Shown here piece by piece: positions 52,345-60,810 of a stretch of 64,000 nucleotides of DNA. The translations under genes were made by a program, and so were the position numbers. Within the stretch, counting starts at the first letter, position 1. Each line of letters starts with the position of its first letter. The DNA comes from SFWF01 sp045539925 (GTDB taxonomy: Bacteria > Bacillota > Clostridia > Oscillospirales > Acutalibacteraceae), in assembly GCA_045539925.1 (NCBI GenBank), contig JAZQGH010000184.1, forward strand, positions 62,001 through 126,000, in the 5' to 3' direction. The notes under the pieces are model-generated. The model was not told the DNA's origin. It ran no database searches and saw only the letters and a program-made list of their open reading frames with translations.

Positions 52345-52875
52345 ATGAAAAAGCTTATCGTAATCGATATGCAGCGAGATTTTGTAACAGGCGACCTCGG
52401 CACTCCCGAAGCTATTGCGATCGTGCCTAATATCAATCGCAAAATCGAAGAGTATCGTTCAAGATGCGACGAAGTGTTCTTCACAAGAGATACACATACC
52501 GAAGATTATTTTGAAACAAACGAAGGAAAGCATCTCCCTGTTCCTCATTGCATCTATGAAACAGACGGATGGCAGATAACTGATAGAATACATTGGGGTT
52601 TTTATAATTCAACAGTCTTAAATAAACCTACCTTCGGCTTCTTACACTGGGATAAATATCTCAATGTCTCGGGAGAAGGAGAGGACGCGGAAATTGAAAT
52701 CGTAGGTGTCTGCACAGACATCTGCGTCGTGTCCAATGCTCTTATCTTAAAAGCAATGTATCCTGAAGCAAAAATCACAGTCGACGCATCTTGTTGCGCG
52801 GGTGTAACTCCCGAGAGTCATAAGGCTGCGTTAACAACAATGAAAATGTGCCAGATCGAAGTTATAGGAGAATAA
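52345..52875 (+). CDS. pncA-like: Nicotinamidase / isochorismatase-family amidohydrolase
   Basis: The family triad is visible: Asp in VIDMQRDF, a lysine in the NKPTFGFLHWDKYL segment, and Cys in VGVCTDICVVSNA; metal ligands fit RDTHTEDY...PHC. The enzyme would convert nicotinamide to nicotinic acid. It is the first gene of a four-gene NAD cassette, with AAGGAGACGTAACA before its ATG. TTGGTTTTTCAAATTTAATATAAAT just upstream may be its promoter. Confidence 0.85.
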   Translation: MKKLIVIDMQRDFVTGDLGTPEAIAIVPNINRKIEEYRSRCDEVFFTRDTHTEDYFETNEGKHLPVPHCIYETDGWQITDRIHWGFYNSTVLNKPTFGFLHWDKYLNVSGEGEDAEIEIVGVCTDICVVSNALILKAMYPEAKITVDASCCAGVTPESHKAALTTMKMCQIEVIGE

Positions 52876-52877
52876 AA

Positions 52878-53687
52878 ATGTTAGCTCTTAACGGTAAACC
52901 CTTGGTTTTTCAGAAATTTCCGGACGGAACTCCTCTTTTTAAGTGTGAGTGTACTGAGGGCAGCACAGCAATCATCACTTGGTTTTTTGAAAATAATGAC
53001 GAGGTAACAAACCTTGTGTATTTAACGAGACACTTGAAGGATCATGGTGTAGACGACATAACTTTGATCATGCCGTATACACCGAATGCGAGGCAAGACA
53101 GAGTCAAAAACCCCGGAGACGTCTTCACCCTCAAATATTTTGCGGAAATTATAAACTTTTTAAAGTTTAAGGAAGTCATGGTGCTTGATCCTCATTCAAA
53201 TGTCACACTCGCTCTTCTTGAGCGTGTGAGAGAAATGCCCGTCAGATATTACATCAACGAAGCTATAATGAGAGCGTCTTTTTTAGCAGAAGATGATGAC
53301 CTCGTGCTTTTCTATCCCGATGAAGGCGCAATGAAAAGATATTCGGGGATGATAAAGCGTCCCTATACTTTCGGAATCAAGAAAAGAAACTGGGAAACGG
53401 GCGTGATCGAAGGACTCGATGTCTTCGGAGACTCGGCTCTTGTAAAGGATAGAAATATTCTTATCGTAGATGACATCTGCAGTCGCGGCGGAACTTTTTA
53501 TCATAGCGCAAAGAAACTCCGCGAACTCGGAGCAAAGAAGATTTTTCTCTATGTAACGCATTGTGAGAATACGATCCGCGAAGGCGAACTTCTTAAAACA
53601 GATTTGATCGAACGAATCTATACAACCAACAGCATCTATACGCAAAAAGACGAAGAAAACACGAAAGTCGAGGTTTTTAAGTTATGA
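52878..53687 (+). CDS. prs: Ribose-phosphate pyrophosphokinase (PRPP synthetase)
   Basis: PRPP-loop VDDICSRGGTF and the MPYTPNARQDR/YARQDR segment mark the family; 269 residues, somewhat shorter than bacterial Prs (about 315). It makes PRPP, the co-substrate of the following transferase. It starts 2 bases after the nicotinamidase stop with GGAGAATAAAA. Confidence 0.93.
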   Translation: MLALNGKPLVFQKFPDGTPLFKCECTEGSTAIITWFFENNDEVTNLVYLTRHLKDHGVDDITLIMPYTPNARQDRVKNPGDVFTLKYFAEIINFLKFKEVMVLDPHSNVTLALLERVREMPVRYYINEAIMRASFLAEDDDLVLFYPDEGAMKRYSGMIKRPYTFGIKKRNWETGVIEGLDVFGDSALVKDRNILIVDDICSRGGTFYHSAKKLRELGAKKIFLYVTHCENTIREGELLKTDLIERIYTTNSIYTQKDEENTKVEVFKL

Positions 53688-55156
53688 CAGAAACAAACCC
53701 TATGCTCCTGATAGATTTTTATAAAGCAGTACACGCAGAAATGCTGCCTCTAAAAATCAATAAATCAGTATCTTACTTCACACCTCGAATGTCCAGAATC
53801 AACCGCTGGGATAAGGTTGTTCATTTCGGTCTTCAGGGGTTCATCAAAACATACCTCATCGACTATTTCAACCGTTGGTTTTTCAGTCTTGATAAAGCGG
53901 AGGTCATCGCTGAGTATAAAAGAATCATGGATGCAACACTCGGTGCCGGAGCTTATAAGATCGATAAGATCGAAAAGCTCCATAACCTCGGCTATCTGCC
54001 GATCGAAATCGTGTCTTTACCCGAGGGCACAAGAGTTCCGATGCATACACCGATGTTCGGTATAACAAACACTCACCCTGATTTTGCGTGGCTTCCTCAG
54101 TCTCTTGAGTCTCTGATCTCCGCTGAAATGTGGCATCCGATGATAGCCGCAACGGTCGGAGCTTCGTACAGAGATATCGTTGATAAATATTATGATTTAA
54201 CCTGCGATGATAATATTCCGAGATCAAAGGCTCTCGGAGCTTTTGATTTCAGGGGAGAAGAGTGCCTGCAGTCTGCTGTAAAAGCGGGAGCAGGATGGTG
54301 CCTTTCCTTCTTAAATACAGCAACAGTCCCGACAATTCCGTATCTTGAACGGATGTACAACTGCGACTGTACAAAAGAACCCGTGGCTTTCGGAAGTCCG
54401 TCCACAGAGCATTCCGTAATGTGCAGTAATTATGCCGTTGACGGTGACGAAGAAACTCTTCTCAGAAGACTTTTGACGGAAATCTATCCGAACACAAGCT
54501 TCTCTGCGGTTCTTGATTCCTATGATTACTGGAATGTAATTGAGAATATCCTCCCGAAGTTAAAGCCTGAAATCATGGCACATAACGGCTGTATGCTGAT
54601 GCGAGGCGATTCCGGCGATTGTGTGGAGGTAGTTTATAAGACCGTCCAGAAACTCTGGGATATTTTCGGAGGAACGTTGAACAGTAAGGGGTATAAAGTC
54701 CTCGATCCTCATGTTAAGGTGATTTACGGTGACTCAATCACAGTTCAGAGACTCGAAAGAATCTATCAGCTCCTTGAAGACGCAGGCCTTGCAGCTTCTA
54801 ACGTAGCTCTCGGTGTCGGTTCTTTTTCGTTCCAGTGTATCGAGGAAAACGGCGAACTTAAACCCTTCACAAGAGATACTTTCAGTTCGTGCATCAAAGC
54901 AACGTACTGTGAGATCGACGGCAAGCCCACCCCGATTTTCAAAAACCCCAAGGACGGCGGCTTCAAGAAATCCCAGAAGGGATGCTGCGTCGTATATGAA
55001 ACCGAGGGCGGCTTGGTTTTTGAAGACGAACACACTTGGGAAGAAGCAGTAAACGATGAAAACAATCTTCTCAAACCCATCTTCAGAGACGGAAAACTTA
55101 TCAAAGAACAAACTCTTTCCGAGGTCAGAGAAGTTTTACACGGAGGCAATTTCTAA
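53684..55156 (+). CDS. nadV-like: NAMPT-like pyridine phosphoribosyltransferase
   Basis: Full-length 490 residues aligning by motif with nicotinamide phosphoribosyltransferase: FGLQGFIKTYL, catalytic His in SPSTEHSVM (H243), SGDC near the PRPP site, LNSKGYKVLDPHVKVIYGDS, SSCIKATYC and KNPKDGGFKKSQKG. The residue matching the amide-recognising Asp219 of human NAMPT (within the GTDTV segment) is Ala213 (NTATV). Overlaps prs by 4 bases. It would make NMN or NaMN. Confidence 0.9.
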   Translation: MTETNPMLLIDFYKAVHAEMLPLKINKSVSYFTPRMSRINRWDKVVHFGLQGFIKTYLIDYFNRWFFSLDKAEVIAEYKRIMDATLGAGAYKIDKIEKLHNLGYLPIEIVSLPEGTRVPMHTPMFGITNTHPDFAWLPQSLESLISAEMWHPMIAATVGASYRDIVDKYYDLTCDDNIPRSKALGAFDFRGEECLQSAVKAGAGWCLSFLNTATVPTIPYLERMYNCDCTKEPVAFGSPSTEHSVMCSNYAVDGDEETLLRRLLTEIYPNTSFSAVLDSYDYWNVIENILPKLKPEIMAHNGCMLMRGDSGDCVEVVYKTVQKLWDIFGGTLNSKGYKVLDPHVKVIYGDSITVQRLERIYQLLEDAGLAASNVALGVGSFSFQCIEENGELKPFTRDTFSSCIKATYCEIDGKPTPIFKNPKDGGFKKSQKGCCVVYETEGGLVFEDEHTWEEAVNDENNLLKPIFRDGKLIKEQTLSEVREVLHGGNF

Positions 55157-55157
55157 A

Positions 55158-55988
55158 ATGACATACGAAGAATATATGAGGGCTTTCGATGCCGAAAAGG
55201 TCAAGAATGACCTTATTGATTGGATAAAGGCTTGGTTTTCTGAAAACGGGGAAGATTGCTGTGCCGTAATCGGAGTTTCTGGCGGTAAGGACTCAACCGT
55301 TGCCGCAGGGCTTTGTAAGGAAGCTCTTGGCAAGGATGGCGTGGTCGGTGTGCTTTTACCGAATGGCGAGCAGAAAGACATCGACGACGCAAAAAGAGTG
55401 TGTGATTTTCTCGGGATCAAGTATATGGAAATCAATATAGAAGAAGCGGTAGATGCCGTCAAGAGCGCCTTTGTTATGGGCTTTTGCGATGCTGCTTACA
55501 GGTATTACGGTCTCGACCTTTCGTGGTCGGGAGTTGATTTAATCTCGGAACAGACGGAAATTAATCTTCCTCCGAGAATCCGAATGTCAACTCTTTATGC
55601 TATCGCTCAAAGTCTTGGCGGCAGAGTAGTGAATACCTGCAACCTTTCAGAGGAAGCAGTCGGATATTCAACAAGATGGGGAGATTCCGTCGGGGACTTT
55701 GCTCCTTTGGCAAACCTTACAACTGACGAAATCGTCTCCGTCGGCAAAGCTCTCGGACTTCCCGCAGATCTCGTCGAAAAGACTCCCATCGACGGTCTTT
55801 GCGGGAAAACAGACGAAGAAAACCTCGGTGTGTCGTACAGGGAAATCAACGAATATCTTCGAGTAGGCAAAAGACCAAGCGCAAAACTCAGTCGCCTGAT
55901 CGAAAGAAGTGCTTTCAAGCGTCAGCCTATCTCCGCTTTCCCGTACGGCTCCTCTCCGATAACAAACTCCAATGTCAAAAATGATTAG
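55158..55988 (+). CDS. nadE: NH3-dependent NAD synthetase
   Basis: The ATP-binding PP-loop SGGKDST (residues about 40-46) and the family segments LVNTCNLSEEAVGYSTRWGDSVGDFAPLANL and LP..LVEKTPIDGLCGKTDEE are present. It converts nicotinate adenine dinucleotide to NAD. It starts 2 bases after the transferase stop. No NMN/NaMN adenylyltransferase is in the window. Confidence 0.95.
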   Translation: MTYEEYMRAFDAEKVKNDLIDWIKAWFSENGEDCCAVIGVSGGKDSTVAAGLCKEALGKDGVVGVLLPNGEQKDIDDAKRVCDFLGIKYMEINIEEAVDAVKSAFVMGFCDAAYRYYGLDLSWSGVDLISEQTEINLPPRIRMSTLYAIAQSLGGRVVNTCNLSEEAVGYSTRWGDSVGDFAPLANLTTDEIVSVGKALGLPADLVEKTPIDGLCGKTDEENLGVSYREINEYLRVGKRPSAKLSRLIERSAFKRQPISAFPYGSSPITNSNVKND

Positions 55989-56388
55989 TATCGAAGACCT
56001 CGTAGGCAGCCATGTACTCTCAGGAGTAGAACGAGGTTATACAGAATACGATAATGAAAACGTAGAGTTTTTGAGTTTCACTCTGGACGGCGTTAATTAT
56101 ATGGCTGTTGAAGATCCGGAAGACGGATGGCGATCTTCTCTCAGGGAGATTATCATCACAGAAAAGACTCCGAAAATAAAGCTGCCAAACGTAAAAGTAG
56201 TCTGTTTTATGGAGCCGGGAGAGCATAAAAATATCCTCTGTTTTCAAGACTCTCAGAACTGCGAGGTTTTTATGAGCGTCGGCACAAACTATTATGACGA
56301 GTGGTATCCCGTCTGTGTCCTTGAATATGATCCCCGAAAGCTTTATGTGAATCAAGTAAATATGATTAACTTTAACGGCAATAATTAA
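55972..56388 (+). CDS. Hypothetical protein after NAD cassette, 138 aa
   Basis: It overlaps nadE by 17 bases. MSKMISIEDLVGSHVLSGVERGYTEYDNENVEFLSFTLDGVNYMAVEDPEDGWRSSL... is a beta-rich protein, similar to small phage proteins found near the ligase, with unknown function. Confidence 0.55.
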   Translation: MSKMISIEDLVGSHVLSGVERGYTEYDNENVEFLSFTLDGVNYMAVEDPEDGWRSSLREIIITEKTPKIKLPNVKVVCFMEPGEHKNILCFQDSQNCEVFMSVGTNYYDEWYPVCVLEYDPRKLYVNQVNMINFNGNN

Positions 56389-56467
56389 AGTTAATCTTCC
56401 GCAATGCAGATTGAGCTGGTTTTTAGTTTTTATACATATAAAGACGACTTTCCTAATAAAACCCTCG

Positions 56468-56690
56468 CTTCCCGCCGTCGGCGGAAGTAACGAAATTAAA
56501 CAGCAAGGCGCTTCCTCCTTCAGGTTCAGACCTTTAGACCTGAAGGCGTTCGCTTTTTGTCAGAGACCACCGGCGGTGTTCTCTGAGATCTTACTTGCAT
56601 CCGTTGAGAGCTCCAGAACTGAGAAAACAGGGTTTTACAATTCTGGAGCCTCAGTCGGACGGATTGCGGAAAAGTATGAAAGGAATATCA
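56468..56690 (+). ncRNA. Structured RNA family, copy C
   Basis: Hairpin 56468-56487 (stem CTTCC/GGAAG around GCCGTCGGC) followed by TAACG; a 14-base inverted repeat TTCAGGTTCAGACC/...GACCTGAAGG and more hairpins follow up to the ligase start. No gene is supported in the 300-base gap. Confidence 0.6.
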
Positions 56691-56693
56691 TAA

Positions 56694-57980
56694 ATGAAAA
56701 ATCTGACCCCGATTAAAGAGATCATAGCTGCAAAGGGCGTAAAAGCCAAGAGTGCGGTAATCGAAAAATATAAGTACGACGAAGAGTTCAGAACCTTTTT
56801 GTACTATGCTCTGAACCCTCTTTTAAGTTACAATATTTCCTCTGTAACGCTCGACGAAGCGGAGAGTACAACTGTTCTGGGAGGAGTATCTTCGCTTCGT
56901 TTTAGCGGAATTTTTGACTGCTGTGACTACCTCTCAAGACTTCGCGGCATAGACGGAGCAACAGTCAGACAAGTTAAGTATCTGCTTGATAATCTGTCTG
57001 TGGGAGCAGAGGAAAGAGAGCTTTATAAAAAGCTTCTGACTAAGTCTTTAAGGCTCGGTGTAACAGCGAAAACGGTAAACAAAATCATCCCCGATCTCAT
57101 TCCCGAATGGGAAGTGCAGCAGGCATATCCGATAGAAAAATACCCGATCCCGTCGGGTGAGGTTTTTTATCTCACAGAGAAACTGAACGGCGTCAGAGCT
57201 ACGTTCTATAAAGGAAATCTGATCGCAAGAAGCGGTGCGGTTTTCGAAGGTCTTGACCATATCGTAAAAGAGATCGAATTCTTCTCCGATGAAGGCTTTG
57301 TTCTTGACGGAGAACTTCGTGTCAGCGGATATGAAGACCTTTCTGATAATGAAAAATTCCGCATAACAGCGGGGATTTTGAACTCCGATGCGCCGGAAAA
57401 GACCGAAATAATTTATACGATCTTTGATGCTGTCCCTACGGCGGATTTTGAATCCGCAAGTCCAAAAACAAACTATACGGCAAGAAGATCTATCCTTTTT
57501 GCAATCGACCGAGCTCTTTCGGATGCAATGTTTTCAAGAGTCCTGCCGGTTTTATATCACGGAAATGACACTGCGGTCATTGAAAAATTCCTCGACAAAA
57601 TGACAGAGGAAGATAAGGAAGGACTCATAGTCAACCTCGATGTTCCGTATAAAAGAACCCGTCACCGCGGAATTCTGAAGGTGAAAAGGTTTTACACAAT
57701 GGATTTGCCGATAATCGGTGTTGAAGCAGGCGAGGGAAGGCTCGAGAATACCCTCGGAGCACTCGTTCTTTTGTACGAAGGCAACGAAGTCCGTGTAGGT
57801 TCGGGATTTACGGACGAGGACAGAAAATTCTTCTGGGAACATAAGGACGAGATCATTGGCGGGATTTGTGAAGTCAAGTATAAAGAGATCTCACAGGATA
57901 AAAACACGAAGATGAACAGCCTTCAGTTTCCTGTATTTGTCGGACTCAGGTTTGACAAAACGGAAAGCTCTGACTGTTGA
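56694..57980 (+). CDS. ATP-dependent DNA ligase, 428 aa
   Basis: Nucleotidyltransferase motif I is TEKLNGVRATF (catalytic Lys of KLNG), motif III FVLDGELRV, motif IV KEGLIVNLD and motif V ILKVKRFYTMDLPIIG; a C-terminal OB fold follows. The N-terminal 130 residues are a helical extension of the T7-like class. Seals nicks during replication or repair. Confidence 0.9.
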   Translation: MKNLTPIKEIIAAKGVKAKSAVIEKYKYDEEFRTFLYYALNPLLSYNISSVTLDEAESTTVLGGVSSLRFSGIFDCCDYLSRLRGIDGATVRQVKYLLDNLSVGAEERELYKKLLTKSLRLGVTAKTVNKIIPDLIPEWEVQQAYPIEKYPIPSGEVFYLTEKLNGVRATFYKGNLIARSGAVFEGLDHIVKEIEFFSDEGFVLDGELRVSGYEDLSDNEKFRITAGILNSDAPEKTEIIYTIFDAVPTADFESASPKTNYTARRSILFAIDRALSDAMFSRVLPVLYHGNDTAVIEKFLDKMTEEDKEGLIVNLDVPYKRTRHRGILKVKRFYTMDLPIIGVEAGEGRLENTLGALVLLYEGNEVRVGSGFTDEDRKFFWEHKDEIIGGICEVKYKEISQDKNTKMNSLQFPVFVGLRFDKTESSDC

Positions 57981-58008
57981 TTTTATAAAAAATAAAGGAG
58001 AAAAGGAA

Positions 58009-58065
58009 ATGAAGTACAAAATTCTTTTGCCTAGGTTCTTCCTTTGGAGGTTTTTGAAGTGGTAA
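58009..58065 (+). CDS. Leader-like micro-peptide, 18 aa, overlapping the macro-domain start
   Basis: ATGAAGTACAAA starts an 18-codon frame (MKYKILLPRFFLWRFLKW) with AAAGGAGAAAAGGAA before it. Its last codons overlap the macro-domain GTG and carry that gene's ribosome site, a layout that suits translational coupling. Confidence 0.4.
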   Translation: MKYKILLPRFFLWRFLKW

Positions 58066-58496
58066 CGATTGTTTACGGCGATATTTTTGAATCAGATGCC
58101 GATGTGATCTGCCATCAGGTAAACTGCAAAGGTAAGATGGGCAGCGGCGTAGCAAAGCAAGTCAGGGAAAAGTATCCTTTGGTGTATAGTCTATACCATA
58201 AGCTTTGCGAAGATAATCCCGGAGATAAACTTCTCGGAACCGTACTATGCTGCGGAAACATAGCAAACCTCTTCGCTCAGGAAAACTACGGCTATGACGG
58301 TAAGTGCTATACGGATTATGAAGCTCTTCGCAAATGCCTCAGTATAGTTAACGAACAGTACGCAGGACAAAAGGTTGCAATCCCGTATCTTATGGGATGT
58401 CACAGAGGCGGCGGAGACTGGAATGTGGTCTTGGAGATGATACAGTCTGAGCTTACGGACTGTGACGTAACTCTCTATAACTATAACGGAGGTTAA
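58059..58496 (+). CDS. Macro-domain protein (ADP-ribose binding/hydrolase), 145 aa
   Basis: VTIVYGDIFESDADVICHQVNCKGKMGSGVAKQVREKYPLVYSLYH is the ligand-binding pattern of macro domains related to TARG1/DarG-like hydrolases, and GCHRGGGDW is the phosphate loop. Start GTG at 58059 has TGGAGG eight bases upstream. Linked by function with the NAD cassette. Confidence 0.9.
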   Translation: MVTIVYGDIFESDADVICHQVNCKGKMGSGVAKQVREKYPLVYSLYHKLCEDNPGDKLLGTVLCCGNIANLFAQENYGYDGKCYTDYEALRKCLSIVNEQYAGQKVAIPYLMGCHRGGGDWNVVLEMIQSELTDCDVTLYNYNGG

Positions 58497-58497
58497 T

Positions 58498-58638
58498 ATG
58501 CCGATCAAAGGTATCATACTTATTCTGGCAGCAGCGTTTTTCTTTGCAATAATCTGCCACCGTGAGATTTTTGAGCTTCTCGAAATGCTCTTTAAAAAAG
58601 ACGAAAATAATGACGATGATGATGATTTTTGCGCATAA
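58498..58638 (+). CDS. Small single-pass membrane protein, 46 aa
   Basis: ATGCCGATC starts MPIKGIILILAAAFFFAIICHREIFELLEMLFKKDENNDDDDDFCA: a hydrophobic N-terminal helix with an acidic tail. ATG after GGAGGTTAAT. It lies between the macro-domain and SPFH genes and may anchor to the membrane with the SPFH protein. Confidence 0.5.
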   Translation: MPIKGIILILAAAFFFAIICHREIFELLEMLFKKDENNDDDDDFCA

Positions 58639-58669
58639 TCTCGTCAAGGAATGAAAGGAAATCAAAATT

Positions 58670-59716
58670 ATGTACAAGTTTATTGCAGTTTTAATTGCAG
58701 TTATCGTAGTTGTAACGGGCGGACTTATCATTTATTCCGCAACTCATGAAACAATCCCCGCAGGCTATGTCGGCTATGTGTACGACAGAAATGCAGCAGG
58801 AGCTGAAAATGTTATCGAAGGAACTTCGGTAATCAACGTAGAAAGAACGGGCAGAATTACAATTAACCCGATCACACAGGACGTTCTTACATATCCTACA
58901 ACAATTATCAGTAAAAACTGGACAGGCCTTGCGGAAGGCGATAATAAAGACGATATGAGTATGCAGATCGCATCTCAGGAAGGTAAGAATATTGATGCAG
59001 ATATCTATATTTCCGTAAGACCCATCGATATTGCTAAGATCATCAAGTCATTCGGCACAAAGTCCTTCGACTCTATCATTGATAACGATATTTACGGACT
59101 CACAAAGGGTAAACTCTCTACGGTTTCTCAGGCATATTCCGTTTATGATATTCAGGCTTCCCGTTCTGAGATCCAGAGCGAGGTTTTTAATATTCTCTCC
59201 GAAACCCTTAAAGAAGTTTACGGAGTAGAGCTTATCCGTCTGGAAATCGGCACTCTTATTCTTCCCGAGGATATCCAGCAGAAGATCGACCAGAAGACAC
59301 AGGCTCAGAACGAAGTTGAACTTGCTAAGCTCGAACGTGAAAAGCAGGACGAAATCAACCAGCAGGTAGTAGACCAGCAGAAGGCACAGTCCGAAAAGGA
59401 ACGAATCGAACGTGAAGCAAAGGCGGATGCGGCGGCATACGAAAAGCAGAAGGCTGCAGAAGCTGAACTTCAGGCTCAGGAAGCAAGAGTTGAGATCGCA
59501 AGACTTGAAGTAGAAGAAGCAAGACTCAAGAAGGAAGCAGAACTCGAACTTCAGATGGCGTATACTGAATCTTACTTCCGCGATAAGGAACTCGATGTTC
59601 AGCTCGAAGCAGTCAAGGCAATCAACCCGACGCTTCAGACAATCGTTACCTCCGGCGCGGGTGAAGGCTACAGCGCAATCGTAGGCCTTGATAAGATTCT
59701 CGAAACACTTAACTAA
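58670..59716 (+). CDS. SPFH/band-7 membrane protein, 348 aa
   Basis: An N-terminal membrane anchor (residues 5-25, IAVLIAVIVVVTGGLIIYS) is followed by an SPFH domain with TIPAGYVGYVYDRNAAG and later QKIDQKTQAQNEVELAKLEREKQDEINQQVVDQQKAQSEKERI, a long coiled coil. Resembles prohibitins/stomatins. ATG after AAAGGAAATCAAAATT. Such proteins order membrane complexes; a role in a phage is not established. Confidence 0.9.
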   Translation: MYKFIAVLIAVIVVVTGGLIIYSATHETIPAGYVGYVYDRNAAGAENVIEGTSVINVERTGRITINPITQDVLTYPTTIISKNWTGLAEGDNKDDMSMQIASQEGKNIDADIYISVRPIDIAKIIKSFGTKSFDSIIDNDIYGLTKGKLSTVSQAYSVYDIQASRSEIQSEVFNILSETLKEVYGVELIRLEIGTLILPEDIQQKIDQKTQAQNEVELAKLEREKQDEINQQVVDQQKAQSEKERIEREAKADAAAYEKQKAAEAELQAQEARVEIARLEVEEARLKKEAELELQMAYTESYFRDKELDVQLEAVKAINPTLQTIVTSGAGEGYSAIVGLDKILETLN

Positions 59717-59727
59717 TAATCGAAGGA

Positions 59728-59756
59728 AACCTCCCCGAGCTTCGGGGAGGTTTTTC
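59728..59756 (+). terminator. Intrinsic terminator
   Basis: CCTCCCCG/CGGGGAGG stem followed by TTTTTC. Confidence 0.92.
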
Positions 59757-59765
59757 AAATCAAAA

Positions 59766-60071
59766 ATGAAAGAAAAAGTAATAGATTTTATAAACAGATT
59801 CACGGATAACGGAAGAAAAAAGGAAGTAATAGACACATTCACAAACGGATGCTGTTATTGGTTTTCCAGAATTCTTCTTGAGAGATTCGACGGAGCATAT
59901 ATCGCAACTCTTGTTTATGACGAAGTGATGAATCATTTCGGCGTGGAAATTAACGGTGAAGTTTATGATGTAACGGGAGTTGTAACCGACAAATACCACT
60001 GGATAAAATGGTCTGATCTTTCAGACGACATCTTAAAGCGTCGAATAATCCGCGACTGTATCAATTTTTAA
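59766..60071 (+). CDS. Hypothetical phage protein, 101 aa
   Basis: The ATG at 59766 (MKEKVIDFINRFTDNGRKKEVIDTFTNGCCYWFSRILLERFDGAYIATLVYDEVMNHFGVEINGEVYDVTG) matches a small family seen in large phages with a central GCCYWF motif and a conserved HF pair; it may be a cysteine-type enzyme or structural fold, not proven. Starts just after the terminator. Confidence 0.65.
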   Translation: MKEKVIDFINRFTDNGRKKEVIDTFTNGCCYWFSRILLERFDGAYIATLVYDEVMNHFGVEINGEVYDVTGVVTDKYHWIKWSDLSDDILKRRIIRDCINF

Positions 60072-60122
60072 TTAAACAAACCTGTAATGAAAATCTCCCG
60101 AGGTTTTTATAAGCCAAAGGAA

Positions 60123-60455
60123 CTTCCCGCCGTCGGCGGAAGTAACGCTTTGATCAGACGAAGGAGCGGTGCATCCCACAGCATGGTAATTACCCTAGCT
60201 CATGATAACTTGCATCACCGACTGGGGAACTTGAAAATAATATTCGAGGTGTGAAATCACAATAATCAAAACACAAAACTCCACAGCACAGCCGCTCTCT
60301 CACAAGGGGTAAATACGAAAATGATGAATAACTTCTCTTGCCATCATCATATCTGCGAGCAAAACACTGAAATTAAGCGTTTAATAAGATTAAGAAGAGA
60401 TGCAGAACTGCCAATATCATATGTAGATTACGGGAATAAAAAAGAAAAGGAGAGT
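60123..60455 (+). ncRNA. Structured RNA family, copy D
   Basis: Hairpin at 60123-60142 (identical to copy C) followed by TAACGCTTTGATCAGACGAAGGAGCGG, where ACGCT/AGCGT-like pairing continues the fold. It occupies a 390-base gap with no gene. Confidence 0.6.
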
Positions 60456-60459
60456 TTAA

Positions 60460-60810
60460 ATGCTCTATCATAAAGATTTGGAACACTGGTTTAGACAACA
60501 CAGAAAAAGACTTTATAGATTTTATGTCTATAAAAGAATGTTCACTCCTTACGAGATAGACAAAGCATTCATTGATGAAACGTGCTACGAATCAGACTGT
60601 GCAATGCTCGGTATTTTAGAAGAGGTGATAGAACTAAAAGATGATTATCTCTTCGGAATTCGTCAGGTTTTTGTAGACTGTAGTGTTTCGGATACGGTTG
60701 AGTATTATAAACTGTCCGAACTCCGAATTGAATGGAGAGAAAAAGACGAAGAAGATTACATCGAAACGGAAGATGTAGAAAACGAAGAGGATATGGAGGA
60801 AGAAAAGTGA
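60460..60810 (+). CDS. Hypothetical protein, 116 aa
   Basis: MLYHKDLEHWFRQHRKRLYRFYVYKRMFTPYEIDKAFIDETCYESDCAMLGILEEVIELKDDYLFG; aromatic-rich helical start and acidic C terminus (EEDYIETEDVENEEDMEEEK). Its stop overlaps the following start. Not recognised. Confidence 0.6.
   Translation: MLYHKDLEHWFRQHRKRLYRFYVYKRMFTPYEIDKAFIDETCYESDCAMLGILEEVIELKDDYLFGIRQVFVDCSVSDTVEYYKLSELRIEWREKDEEDYIETEDVENEEDMEEEK

Noticed and set aside
56411..56716. 101-aa plus-strand coding region
   Set aside because: It lies in the structured RNA copy C, has no good ribosome site and unnatural composition.
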